Positions 11,638 through 22,300 of a DNA stretch of 64,000 nt are shown here, piece after piece. The notes beneath the pieces were generated by a model, which did not search any database, was not told the DNA's origin, and saw only the letters and a list, made by a program, of their open reading frames with translations. Positions within the stretch are counted from its first letter, which is position 1. The number at the start of each line of letters is the position of its first letter. A program made the position numbers and the translations under genes. Source of the DNA: Hydnum rufescens UP504 (taxonomy: Eukaryota; Basidiomycota; Agaricomycetes; Cantharellales; Hydnaceae). The stretch spans positions 143,551-207,550 of the forward strand of contig MU128995.1 in assembly GCA_014904985.1 (NCBI GenBank), read 5' to 3'.

Positions 11638-12552
11638 AGTATCTTTCCGGCAAACTCCAGAACGCGCAAAGGTCTTGGAAAGTCTCGTCGCACGTTCAAA
11701 TTTCCCCGAGTAAGGACAAAATCTTTTGTTGAGCGATCTCCGAGGTCTTCATTACTACTGCAAGAGCGCCACCTCAGTTTGTCTGCGTTCTCCTTGAACG
11801 AAACGTGGCCTTCTCCACAGCAATGGTGTCGAGGGCTATTTTTATCAGCGAAGCTCACTGTGGATTCAAGCAATACCTGTCCTACCGGAGCGGTAAATTT
11901 CTCATGTACGATACTACTGCCGATTTTCAAGCTATCTCGGCCTTTCCGAGTACGGACGCTAGAATCGGTACATATTCGCATGTACAGAAAATTTCGACCG
12001 CCACCCGGCGCCTACGGGCCTCCAGTATGATGTCTTCCGCCCTTTACTCGTGTTTTTCAGAATTGGCACATTGCGGTGGCGTCAGTATTCTGGGCCGACC
12101 TGAGGTGCTTCTGGTTTGGCCATGGTGAAACTGAATACCTCCCCCTCCAAGTATCGCGCTAAGAGTCAAGGGGCTGGAGAAGACGTCGTACGCTCCTCAA
12201 GTGGTGTCTGTATGCGTAGAGTGTTTTCCTGAAGAACTCCCAATGCGATAGTGCTCGCCCTCGATATCTGTGCTTGAATATTCAATGGCTGTGGGTATTC
12301 GCTGTGCCAAAAGCTTGAGAGGTCCAGAACTATATTTTCCTCCTGCTTCATGTGCCCTTGTGAGCGCATGGAAACTGGACCCATAACTGGGTTTTCCTAT
12401 CTCCTTCATAGGTAATCGATCCCCGTGGACCATGACAGACCCGTCGCGTCTCAGTAAAATGAGGGCTGGCGCTCTTTAGAATTGGGCTTTTCTCGGAGAT
12501 GCCATGCTAGCCTTATCCCTCTCTTTAGAACGTGCGTAAGTGCTTCTGGAGT
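11638..12552. other. Unassigned region between KHE1 and the FunK1 gene
   Basis: Several 70-140-codon frames overlap on both strands. None carries a domain I recognise. The kinase gene downstream should have an N-terminal region of 100-200 residues, so part of this interval may hold its first exons, but I could not fit a consistent model. The intergenic stretch also serves as upstream DNA of KHE1 (minus strand). Confidence 0.3.
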
Positions 12553-14258
12553 ATGCAACATGCCATGAGGGACGATCCGTGCCGCCGAGCTGCTTTCAGT
12601 ATGACCATCGAAAATACCACCACCAGAGTATGGCTCTGCTATCGTTCTTTGGCCGTCGTCAGCCAACCGTTCGATTTCGTTGATGTGCAAATTTAGATTC
12701 GTGTGTAGTTTGCGTGCTGAGTCCCCATTAGGACCCGAAAGCGCTTGTCAAACTCTTCGCTACTTTTGCATTTGCAGACAGGACGTCACTTGGCTTCGAT
12801 CCTACGATTCCGCGAGTTTCACGGGACCCGAGGCAACTGATCATTACAGTTCATCCGCATCATGACAGGACAATCCCAAGGAAATTTCATACTCAGAAGA
12901 CCATATCTTCCTCTGGGGCTAAACGACTCCGAAGCCGAGGGACTCGTGTGTTCGAAGTGATCGAAATACATGAACATGGGAGGGATAAAGGCTCGGTGGT
13001 GTGCTGAAGGATGTCTGGGCTTCCCAGGATCGTACGAGGGAGGGTCTCATTCTCGCTCAGTTGTACGACGAAGCTGACGACGAAGATAAGAAGCTTGTGA
13101 CGAGGCATTTCCTCCCTGCTTGTCATGGAGACGTTTACGGTTGAGCCCAATGTCCTTGGCGATACTCAAAATGGACACTTGCACGGCCTGGAGCTCTCTC
13201 CAGACAACATATTCGAATTATAGTACCATGATGGTGCTAGTTCTCCGAGTTTTGATCTGATGCGCCGCTTCTACATTTCCCGCCCAAACCTGCTCATTGA
13301 ACACAAGACGCACTATCGAATTGTTTTTGAGGAGAACGGCATCACCATAGATTGCATCCCGAACCTTTCCGAAGTAGTCACGATCCTCACTGAAACTGTC
13401 ACTGGTTCGTTCTCATTTGATGATTCAATGATAAACCTAAGCATTCTCGTATAGCTTTACAACTACTGCGAAAATTGGGATGGATACATCGGGATGTCAG
13501 CATAGGAAATATATTGTCCTGCAATAGCAGAGCTAAACTCGAAGATTTGGAATATGCAAAGAAAATGGAGGACACGGCAAGTGATGGCATGCCAGTGGCA
13601 AGTCGGATGTATTTACTTCACTCTCTTGCAGCATACTAACAATGCCTCAGGGTACTATGGATTTCATGTTTATTGAGGTTGCGTCGCAGCTATTTCTCCC
13701 CCCTCCGCCTCCTCCGCCTCTGCCATTGCCACATCCTGACTTTGATGAGAGATTCAGACTCTACGAACTCGAGGAAAGCAGGTTACAGGAAATCACCATT
13801 TATCGTTCGTTCATAACTACTTGCACGATCTTGAATCATTGTGGTGGGTAGCTGCCTGGTTGGTCTTTTATAACGAGTTCCGCGTCACCCCTCAATCAAA
13901 CGAGGTGGTATCTGGCAACCTCCTACACGTGCGGCGCCAGATTTCCCTTGCGCAAACTCTTTTTCCCTCCACCACGAAGGCTCTAAGTCGCCGAACGGGT
14001 TTCCAGGCCTCGTTTCAGGAACTTTGTGAGGAACTACCCAGCTCCAAACAGGAAATTTGCTCCCACCTTGATGCCCTTCGACGTGTTGTTATCCGGAGCT
14101 ACATAAAGGTCGAAGCAACTCTGCCAAATTCGATCGACTTGACGGCTTCCAAGGACAATATGTACGAGTATTTCAAAAAGCCGTTCACATTATTGCAAGA
14201 GCAAGAGTTCTCTTTAGTTTATATTCCCAGCATTTACAACGAATTAAGGAGGTGTTGA
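12553..14258 (+). pseudogene. FunK1-type fungal protein kinase, decayed
   Basis: Family landmarks appear in order on the plus strand: FSMTIENTTTRVWLC and VVSQPFDFVD (12.6 kb), then LGFDPTIPRV, RGTRVFEVIE, LKDVWASQDRTREG, HFLPACHGDV, KTHYRIVFEENG, the catalytic loop WIHRDVSIGNIL, the degenerate DFG site KLEDLEYAKK, GTMDFMFIEVA and YLHDLESLWWVAAWL. This is the FunK1 family (PF17667) common in mushrooms. Introns are recognisable, including one with a GC donor near 13594 and a perfect 'tactaac' branch site. Frame breaks near 13000, 13135 and 13805 and an in-frame TAG at 13221 mean no full protein can be made from the sequence as written. The start is uncertain; the N-terminus may lie further left. 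Confidence 0.8.
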
Positions 14259-15129
14259 GCGGGCGAAGGCGGAGGTGATAAATGACACCGCCATCAATGG
14301 AGATATTTCTCGATAACCTCAATCGACTTCTTCCCCCAGGAACAAGATTGTTCCCTCTCAACTGCGTCAAATGGGCTAATCCTTTGTGAACCTGACATTG
14401 CCTGAAATCTTCATGCAGATGTCTTGCATTCCTTCAGCAAGGTTTGTAAAGAAAACTCTTACGCTGAGCGGACATGTCACTATAGTTACGGTGCGCGGCA
14501 ACCAGGCTAGATTGTTCTACGACCTCTAGCGTTCATGCTCGATGTGAAGATATGGGCATGTCGGATTTCTGAATAATGTAATCTTTTCTTTGTTCTGAGG
14601 ACAGCAGATGACTTCCGTCGCGGGTGAAAGCCAGTGTTCCGTAATTCACTCAAGGCTTCCATATCACCCCCGCACCAGAGCTGTCCTGAATAAATCACTT
14701 TGTGCTCGCAAGTGCTATAGTGTACGGCCCCTATTTTGAAATCAATTCCGAATGAGCCTACTGTTCAACCAGCCGTGGGAGTGCACATGAATCTGAGCCA
14801 CGATTCTCTCTAAACCATCCCCCTGATTGAGATTTTATGTCAGCCCTCCTGCCTCCAGTAACTCTCTGGTACAGGGATTCTGCTGTATAGCGGCAACGGC
14901 CGGATGCACGACCCCTAAATGGCTGTGCCGACGAACTCGCCGCTACGTTTCGCCGGGAATATCTTACTATTTTCCTTGCCAGCAGGTACTTGGGCGCTTT
15001 TTTATTTGCTCTACCTCCTGTAAATACTACAAGAAGACGGGTTTACCTTGCCAAATAACAAGGATCTCTGCTATTCTTCCCGTTGTCGCCCTTATTCCCT
15101 TGAGCAGTCGAGGCTCCCGCTCTCACCCG
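14259..15129. other. No gene seen
   Basis: Only short unrelated frames on both strands; no domain, repeat or RNA gene recognised. Confidence 0.5.
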
Positions 15130-15430
15130 CTTATTAATGAGGGAGAGTATTCGTCTTCAGGCCATTAGTTTTTCCAGATTCAACACTGTTGCGTGGGCAG
15201 CCTGTGCCTCACCAACCGTGACAATGACTCTTTCCTCGGTACAGCTTTGCAATGTGGGAAACATCTTCGCAAGGCGTGTTGCCCCAACTGGGATTTATAG
15301 CATTTCTATTGGCTCCAGGAGCAGAAATTTCCATCTCACAGGTAGTAACACTTTTCATTGGTGGATGATATATCCAAATCATTACTGTCGTTTTCATAAT
15401 TCCTGTCGCGCGCACATCTAGCAAAATGTC
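15130..15430 (+). repeat. Diverged copy of the 26.95-27.21 kb segment
   Basis: From 'ttattaatgaggg' to 'tggtggatga' this segment aligns with 26,965-27,195: both contain 'cagattcaacact.ttgcgtgggcag' and 'acaatgactcttt...cggtacagctttg'. Frame is not kept in either copy. It marks the left end of the left tandem repeat unit. The rest of the interval to about 16,190 shows nothing else I can support. Confidence 0.6.
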
Positions 15431-17363
15431 CGTCAATATTGAAATTCATTTTTCTCAACAGCGGGAGAAGTGAGCCACTCGCTGGTTGTGGGACTGGGCT
15501 CTTGTTGAATGCCCGCAGGTTGTGTCATTTCCAGAATTTCGAACTTCAAAGATTTCACGATTTTGGAATTTAAAAACCATTTCCCCCTCGTTTTGACCAG
15601 TTCCTCCGATTTTTAAATATGGCCATGAATACCTAGGAAATCCCGGAGCCCGATTTTCAAAATTCGCATTTTCAGTTTTTTTTTCCAATCGTAAATTGTG
15701 CTCTAACCAAGTCAAATAAAATGTTAAAAACAACATTTCGTCACAAATTCGCCAGATCTGGGGTGTGACAGAAATCACCAAGACTGTAACAGTGTAGACT
15801 GTGCAGTTCCTTGAATCTGAGTGCTAGATCGGGACTTAGTCATATCAACCAAAAATATTACAACTAGCTAAGCTGTAGGATCATGTGGCAAGAAGCCCGC
15901 CCGCCCGCCTCCAGATTGCCCATCCCACCCGACAGTCAATCAGCACCTGATTTGCTTCCCAAACCACACAAGTACAAGCCAGGAGTAACAATTCCAGACA
16001 AATAATGAGCGGAATGAATCATTAGTTAAACCCAGCCGTTACTAGCCCCCTAGTACTTGGACCTCTGATAGACCAAATATTAATTCGGATAGTAACGAAT
16101 TAACACTATTGTGACAGGCCATGAAGACTCACAGATTCATCCGATTTCTTATCCTTGCCCTTGGGCCTGGCGCAAGGAGCCTGTTAAACCTGCGGGGGAT
16201 GCCATCACTCACTCCTTCACCCATGGCGGACAAATTCTCATAGATGACTGAACAGAAAAAGTAACAATTTTCCTGTAAACAAGTGCATCAATAGATGGGG
16301 TATGTGTTTGAGGGCAAATGCATACTGAAACTAGCGTGTATTGAGGAGACTCCTCCAATACAATAGATAGAAGAATTCCAAGCCGATCCAGACTTAGTGG
16401 TTTCCTGAATCTAAGCATAGTTCGGGCCCTAGGCCGTGAATTACCGACTAAATCATCAAGTTTAGAGCACAAAGTTGCCTGTAAGTCCCATGCGCTTCAT
16501 TAGTTGGGCCAACCATGGACTGTATTGATATCTGAGTATACTCACGGTGTCAAGAGGGGGTGATGGTAAAGAAATCAATTGCATGGGGGTTGTATCTTGA
16601 TCACTTCGCCTGTCAATACGTAGCCATGAGGTCCTGTGCTCTGGAAATTCCAGTCGGAGGAGCAGGAACTGATGTAGAGACCCGCCCAGGTCCTTGTACC
16701 AATTTAAGAGTGTGATGTGACCAGTACAACTTGACATGAGATCTGGAATGAGGGTGGAGATGCTTAACGACACAGGGATATCCCATGGTTTCATAAGCAT
16801 ATTTGGTGCCGAGACCTCAGCAGCCCTAAATGGAGAAGAATGCGATGACAGCACTACATCACTCTCAGGGTAGACATCCTGTTGAAAAGTTTCAATCAGT
16901 GGGTGCCTTCAATTGCTAAGCGGGCAGAAAAGGGCCAACATATCCCATTTGTGCTTCCCAGGGTGCCGAGGTATTAGGCTCATCCCCAATAGAAGTGCCT
17001 TCCTGGGTCTTTTCAGAATTCTAAAACCATAGAGATCAGCAATAGCCCTAATCCTACAACCATCCTATCAATGCACCTCACGGAGAGTCAGTGGTATTGT
17101 CATGCTTTCTGTTTCCGATGTTTGCTGTCTTCTGGGACTGTCAGGATGCACTTGAGATGTGGCCAGAAAATCATAGACACACATGGAAACCCTGTGAACT
17201 AGGGGAACCGGCCACAACATGTCCATTTTTTCTTTGATCCTTGCCCTCACTCGGGGAGCAAGGGATAAGGAGAAGTGACTTGGAGTGCCCTTCACATTTT
17301 CACCACCACCCATGCCAAATAGAGTCTCATGGACCACCGAACAGAAAAAATAACAATTCTCCT

Positions 17364-17819
17364 TGTTAAGGGTTGTACTCAAGGCGAAAGATACGATGAC
17401 GTAATCGAGACGAATACAAGGAAATGCCCTTAAGGCGATTGACGAGGGGGTCACGAAGTGGGGATTACGTAAGTCACGAAAGACGAGTACGTACGAGGAA
17501 GACCGGCTTCTTGAGACTTAATAGACAAAGGTTTTAAGATGAGAGTCGTGAGCGATAACTGAGATTGCAAGAGTGGAATTCAATCGGTTGACAATATATT
17601 CTCGATCTTCTAAAGAGCGAGTGTACATCAAGTAACTACTTATACTATTAGAGATCAAAAGGATTTTATGGATAAAGGGGTGTTGAATAAAGGAAGGATG
17701 TATATAATAGGAATTGCTGAAAGAGGAAGGCACAATGGCGGCAAGGGTTAAGGTCATGTGATGGCACGATTGGCTTGGTTATTCGTGCATAAGCGAGGTT
17801 ACGAGTACAACTTGTAACA
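17364..17819 (-). repeat. Left LTR (the element's 3' LTR)
   Basis: 456 bp, equal in length to the right LTR. In element sense a TATAAG box (plus positions 17644-17639) lies 36 bases before AGATCGAGAATA (starting at 17608), a likely transcript start. All differences from the right LTR that I could see are transitions, nearly all CG against TG or CA, with no indels. Confidence 0.93.
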
Positions 17820-17832
17820 GTACCCCCCCTTT
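17820..17832 (-). other. Polypurine tract for plus-strand priming
   Basis: On the coding (minus) strand, AAAGGGGGGG followed by TAC sits directly before the 3' LTR, the usual place and composition of the polypurine tract. Confidence 0.8.
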
Positions 17833-17916
17833 GAGTGCAAAGCCCTTGAAGCGCGTAACTCGAGTTTTACGAGGTGGGTGTTTTTTGGTGGTTTCGGCGG
17901 TTGCTGTGGTGGTTCC

Positions 17917-17923
17917 TATAAAG
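17917..17923 (+). promoter_or_regulatory. TATA box of the antisense gene inside the retrotransposon
   Basis: TATAAAG lies 54 bases before the start codon at 17971. It would place a transcript start near 17950 and leave a very short leader. It points away from the element's own transcription. Confidence 0.6.
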
Positions 17924-17970
17924 GGCGGGTTTGTCGCGTTCACTTCTGATTCCGTACCATCATCATCGAT

Positions 17971-18995
17971 ATGGCCGACGAAGCTATTCTCTCTTTGATC
18001 AAGACGAAGGCGGTGATGGAAATCCTCCAGACTGAGGAGGCGGTTGCGACCGCAAAGGTCGAGTTGGTGAAGTGGGAGGTAAGTGATGAAACTTTTTCTG
18101 TTTTCTGTGAGTTGCGTTGATTTTTTGTAAAGCGGCAGGTGCATCTGCAAGGTCAGATGCCCGAGGTGTCGCCTCTCGTGCCGGAGATGGGTTTGGCCCT
18201 TGTGGCTTGGCGTCTGCGTGTCGAGCAGATCGAGAATGACGTGGGTGTTCGTCGTGCCCAGGAAGAGGCGGCGGTGCACGCTTTAGAGGAGGCGCGTCGT
18301 CTTGACGCTGAGGCGCGGCACGAGGCCGAGGATGCTGCTTGGCGTGCAGCCATGGCGGAGGTGCCAAGGGGTGCATCGAGAGATGCGCCTATCGTGTTGG
18401 GCGAGGATGAGGGATCCTCGATGGTGAGTGCGATTTTTTGAAGTCTCGATGTCGCTGACTTGGTGTTTTTTAGTGCGATTGGTGCTCATCTGTGCACGCT
18501 CGATGGGTGGCCAGTGGTAAGAAGGGGGAGGAACCTTTGTGCGTGTCCGGTCCTCGTTTTCGCTGCCAGGCGTGTGCGAAGCGGAACAAGAAGTGTTCCC
18601 TGGTGCCGGTGGGTCATCGGCACTTGAAGCGGGTTGCTGAGGGTGGCGAGGAGCCTTCGCGTGCTTCCAGGCGACGACGCGTTGCATCGCCTGAGTCGAA
18701 GGGTTCGCCTTCTCCTGTGGAGGGGGTTGAGGAGGAAGTGCCTGGGGGGGCGCCTGGGGCTGCGCCTGAGCTCTCCGCAGGTGACTTGCTTCTGCGGGTC
18801 GAGAGTCTCTTGAAGCGCACCGAGGAGACGTGGGCCGACGACCTGATGCCCAAGTTGGCGCAATGCGCAGTGCTCGCGCGATGGGCCGCTGCGGAGGTGT
18901 CCGCGGCCATGGAGCTGGAGGAGGTGAGGGTGCGGGAGTTGGAGCAGGGGTTGGCTGTCACGAAGTCGTGGGCGAGTGTTGCGCGCGGTGTGTGA
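17971..18995 (+). CDS. Antisense passenger gene of the chromovirus: coiled-coil, cysteine-cluster protein
   Basis: Three exons, 17971-18078, 18139-18423 and 18474-18995, all phase 0 with canonical GT..AG introns of 60 and 50 nt, encode 304 residues without a break. Residues 1-130 are rich in Ala, Glu and Arg with heptad-like stretches (ARRLDAEARHEAEDAAWR), probably coiled coil. The third exon opens with CDWCSS and, 30 residues on, has CQACAKRNKKCS, a CxxC...CxxC...C cluster like those of mushroom nuclear proteins, followed by a basic RRRR patch. A second helical region forms the C-terminus. The gene runs opposite to gag-pol, between integrase and the 3' LTR, with its own TATA box. Intact while gag-pol is broken. 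Function unknown; a nucleic-acid-binding role is a guess. Confidence 0.75.
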
Positions 18996-19366
18996 CAGCG
19001 ATGGGGGGATGTCGTGGCTTATGCTGAGGCGGGGCAGGAGATCGCAAGGGAGCAGCGTGAGTTGGGGAACGACGAGTAAAAAATTAAAATTTTCATTTGT
19101 TTTCTGACCGTCTGAGGGGAGTAAACTGGAGTTTTAACGGGTAAGAAGAAAAGGAAAAGGAAAAGGAAAAGGGAAAGGGTGCAGAAAGGACGAGAGTAAG
19201 AAATAAGAGGAGGAAGTCAAGAACGTCGGAGCGATCGAGACGTGTGGGAGAGATATGGTGAGAGGAAGAGAGATAGAGAGATGTGGGGAGAGGAAGAGAG
19301 ATAGAGAGATGTGGAGAGCGGAAGAGAGATATGTTCACGAAAGCGCAGTGTTGCGATTGTCGCGAT

Positions 19367-22300
19367 TTATACTGCTAGGTCGAGTACTTCTCGTCCTGGT
19401 TTTTCGGGGTGTGCGCGATGGAAGTCCATTACTGCTTCGTGAGCATTGGCGAGTTCTGCTGCTGGGAGCCAGCTGAACTCGTCGTTGGTGTGCTTGTAGC
19501 CGGACCATCGTACGCGATAGATTAAGCCGTTACCGCGACGGCAGCGATCGGTCTTGCTGTCGATGATTTCTGCGATTTCGTATTCGAGTTCGCCGTCAAT
19601 TTCGACAGGTGGGGGAGGTGGTTGGGTGCGATTGGGGAAGGGATCAGGGTGAGCGGGCTCGAGTAGTTGCACATGGAAGACGTTGTGGATTTGGTTCATG
19701 GCGCGAGGGAGGCCAAGGTGATATGCATGTGTTGAAACTTTCTCGGTGACTGGGAAGGGACCGAGTTTCTTGTGGTCCAGTTTCTTCGATGGTCGCTTTG
19801 TTTTAATGTTGTGCGTGTCAAGCCATACTTGATCGCCGATGTTGAGAGTGGGGAAAGGAGGTCGCGATCCAGCTACTTGCTGTTCGTTTTGTTGTCGTGT
19901 GATTGCGAGTTGGTCGCAAATGTACTTGTGTACATCGCGAAGGTCGAGCGCGGCTTGATTGGCCTTGTTCGAAGGCACTGCTTCGATATTGATCTCGAGG
20001 TTGGGGTGAAAGCCTTTGTTCGTGAAGAAGGGTGTTACATTCGTCGCGGAGTGCTCTGCGTTGTTGTATGCGAACTCTGCGAGGGGGAGGAGTAGCGCCC
20101 AGTCATCTTGCAGGTAGTCGATGTAAATTCGTAAGTACTGCTCGAGGATTTGGTTCAGGCGCTCAGTTTGGCCATCGGTCTCGGGGTGATACGCGGTCGA
20201 GAGGTTGAGTTTGATGCCGAGTCTCTTCATGAGCGATTTCCAGAAGTTGGAAATGAAAAGTGAGCCTCGATCTGAGACGATGTCAGCGGGTGTACCGTGT
20301 TTGGATATGACCCAATTGATGATTAGGTCAGCAAGTCCTTCTGCGGGAAGTGTCGCGATCGTGGGGATGAAGAGACCCATCTTCGTGAATCGGTCGATGA
20401 TAACAAGGATGGAGTCGAATGAGGAGGAGGGTGGGAGTCCGGTGATGAAGTCCATCGCGATCGAGTTCCAGGGTCGATCAGCAATGGAGAGGAATTTGAG
20501 GGGGCCGTATGCGGCGTGGTGCAAGGATTTCGCGCAAGCGCATATGACGCAAGATCGTATGTATGCCTTGACCGTTTTTGTTAGTCCTGGCCAGTAGTAT
20601 TTCCGCGTAATAAGACGGATGGTTTTGTGAATGCCTGGGTGGCCCACAAGGAGGTGGTCGTGCGAAGCGCGAAGAATGTCGAGGTGGAGATTGCGATAGT
20701 CGGGGACATAGACGTGTCCTTTGTGTAGTAGCAATGTCGCGTCCTCTGCGAGTGAGAAGAAGGTGGGGGGGGCTGACGAGTCATCTTTGTTGGTCTCAAT
20801 GCATTCACGCACTTGCGTTGCGAGGGTGTCGTCGTGAGTGCCTTCGCGAATCAGTGCGAGAGTCGTTTCGGAGTCGAGAGGGTGATCATCAAGGGTCGCT
20901 CTTAAGTATGCGCTAAGAGCTGTGTCCGAGTCAAGGGGTTTGGCGTCGCGAATGATCGTTTGAAGGTTTTGCGGGTTCGCAGTTGCATATACCTCGTTTC
21001 GTTCGGGTGGATAAACATCGGGGCGTCTTGTGAGGGCGTCTGGTTTTCCTCCTAGTCGTCCTGGTCGATAGATGATGATGTAGTCGAAGGAGGAGAGGTA
21101 TTCTGACCATCGTGCCTGTCGACGAGTGAGGAGTTTTGTGGAGGTGAAGTACTCCAAGTTTTTGTGATCTGTGATGACGGAAACCATGTGCGCGGCTCCT
21201 TCGAGATATGCTTGCCAGGCGCCAAAGGCGTCGAAGATTGCGAGGAGTTCCTTGTCGTGGATGTCGTAGTTTAGTTCCGCGCTTTGCATTGATCGTGAGC
21301 GGAATGCGACAGGTCGAACTTTGTTGTTCTCGTCGATTTGTGACAAGATCGCGGCGATGGCGTAGTCAGACGCATCAGTTTCTACGATGATGCGTAATTC
21401 GGGGTCAAAGTGGCAGAGGACGGTGTCAGGGCCACGCTGCGACGAGAGCACCAAACAAATATAAACACAGATAATTCCGGCTAAGTCCGGTGTAAGTCCG
21501 GCTAAGTCCGAGAGAATCCGGGCAGGAATGAGATAACGAAGATAGGAGGGGACGGAGAGGCAATCCAGCAGCCCAGAAGGGACTAGGCGGAAACGAGCAC
21601 AGCGGTCCTTAAGCTCGCGGAGTCAACTGGAAAATACTCGGACCTGTAGTCCGGAGTAACAGCGGAAATCCTGAGATTATGTAATATGAATACGGAATAC
21701 ATGAAGGCTGACCTGTAGTCCGGAGTAACAGCGGAAATCCTGAGAGACCAAAGCTGGGGTCTCTGGACTTCGCTCTCGGACTACTTATACATGATGACTA
21801 TACTACGGGGGAGTGATCGCTAAACTGGAGGTGGTTACAAGGGGGACAGGAACAGGAACAGGGACAGGAACAGGAACTCGGCCAGGGGGTGAACCGGAAG
21901 CAATGGGAAATGAAAGGGAAATGAAACCAAGATAGGGTTGGACCGGAGTCAAACCGGAATCAAGCCGGAAGCAAAGTGGACTTGGGCGAGGGAAATAAGT
22001 GGAGAACCGGACTGGAGGTGGGCGGACGAGGACCGGAGTAGACCGGAGTAGACCGGAGTAGACTGGAGTTGGGGGCGAACCCTGACAGATGGGGGCTGAT
22101 ACGAAGGTGTTTTTGATGCTTTCGAAAGCTTGTTGGGTCTCGTCATTCCATGCGAAGGTTTCGTCTTTTTTCGTGAGATGGATTAAGGGGTGCGCGAGGT
22201 CTGAGTAGGTCGCGATGAAGCGGCGGTAGAAGTTTGTGAAGCCTAAGAATGACTGGACTTCTTTTACCGAGGTGGGCGTGGGCCAACTTAGAATCGCGTC

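Noticed and set aside
17779..18863. Three long minus-strand frames opposite the passenger gene
   Set aside because: They overlap in different phases, are His/Pro/Arg-rich as expected for the complement of an Ala/Glu-rich gene, and contain no domain; the plus strand has promoter, introns and consistent phase.
20205..20597. 130-codon plus-strand frame inside the integrase region
   Set aside because: Antisense shadow of a clearly coding integrase; no independent signals.
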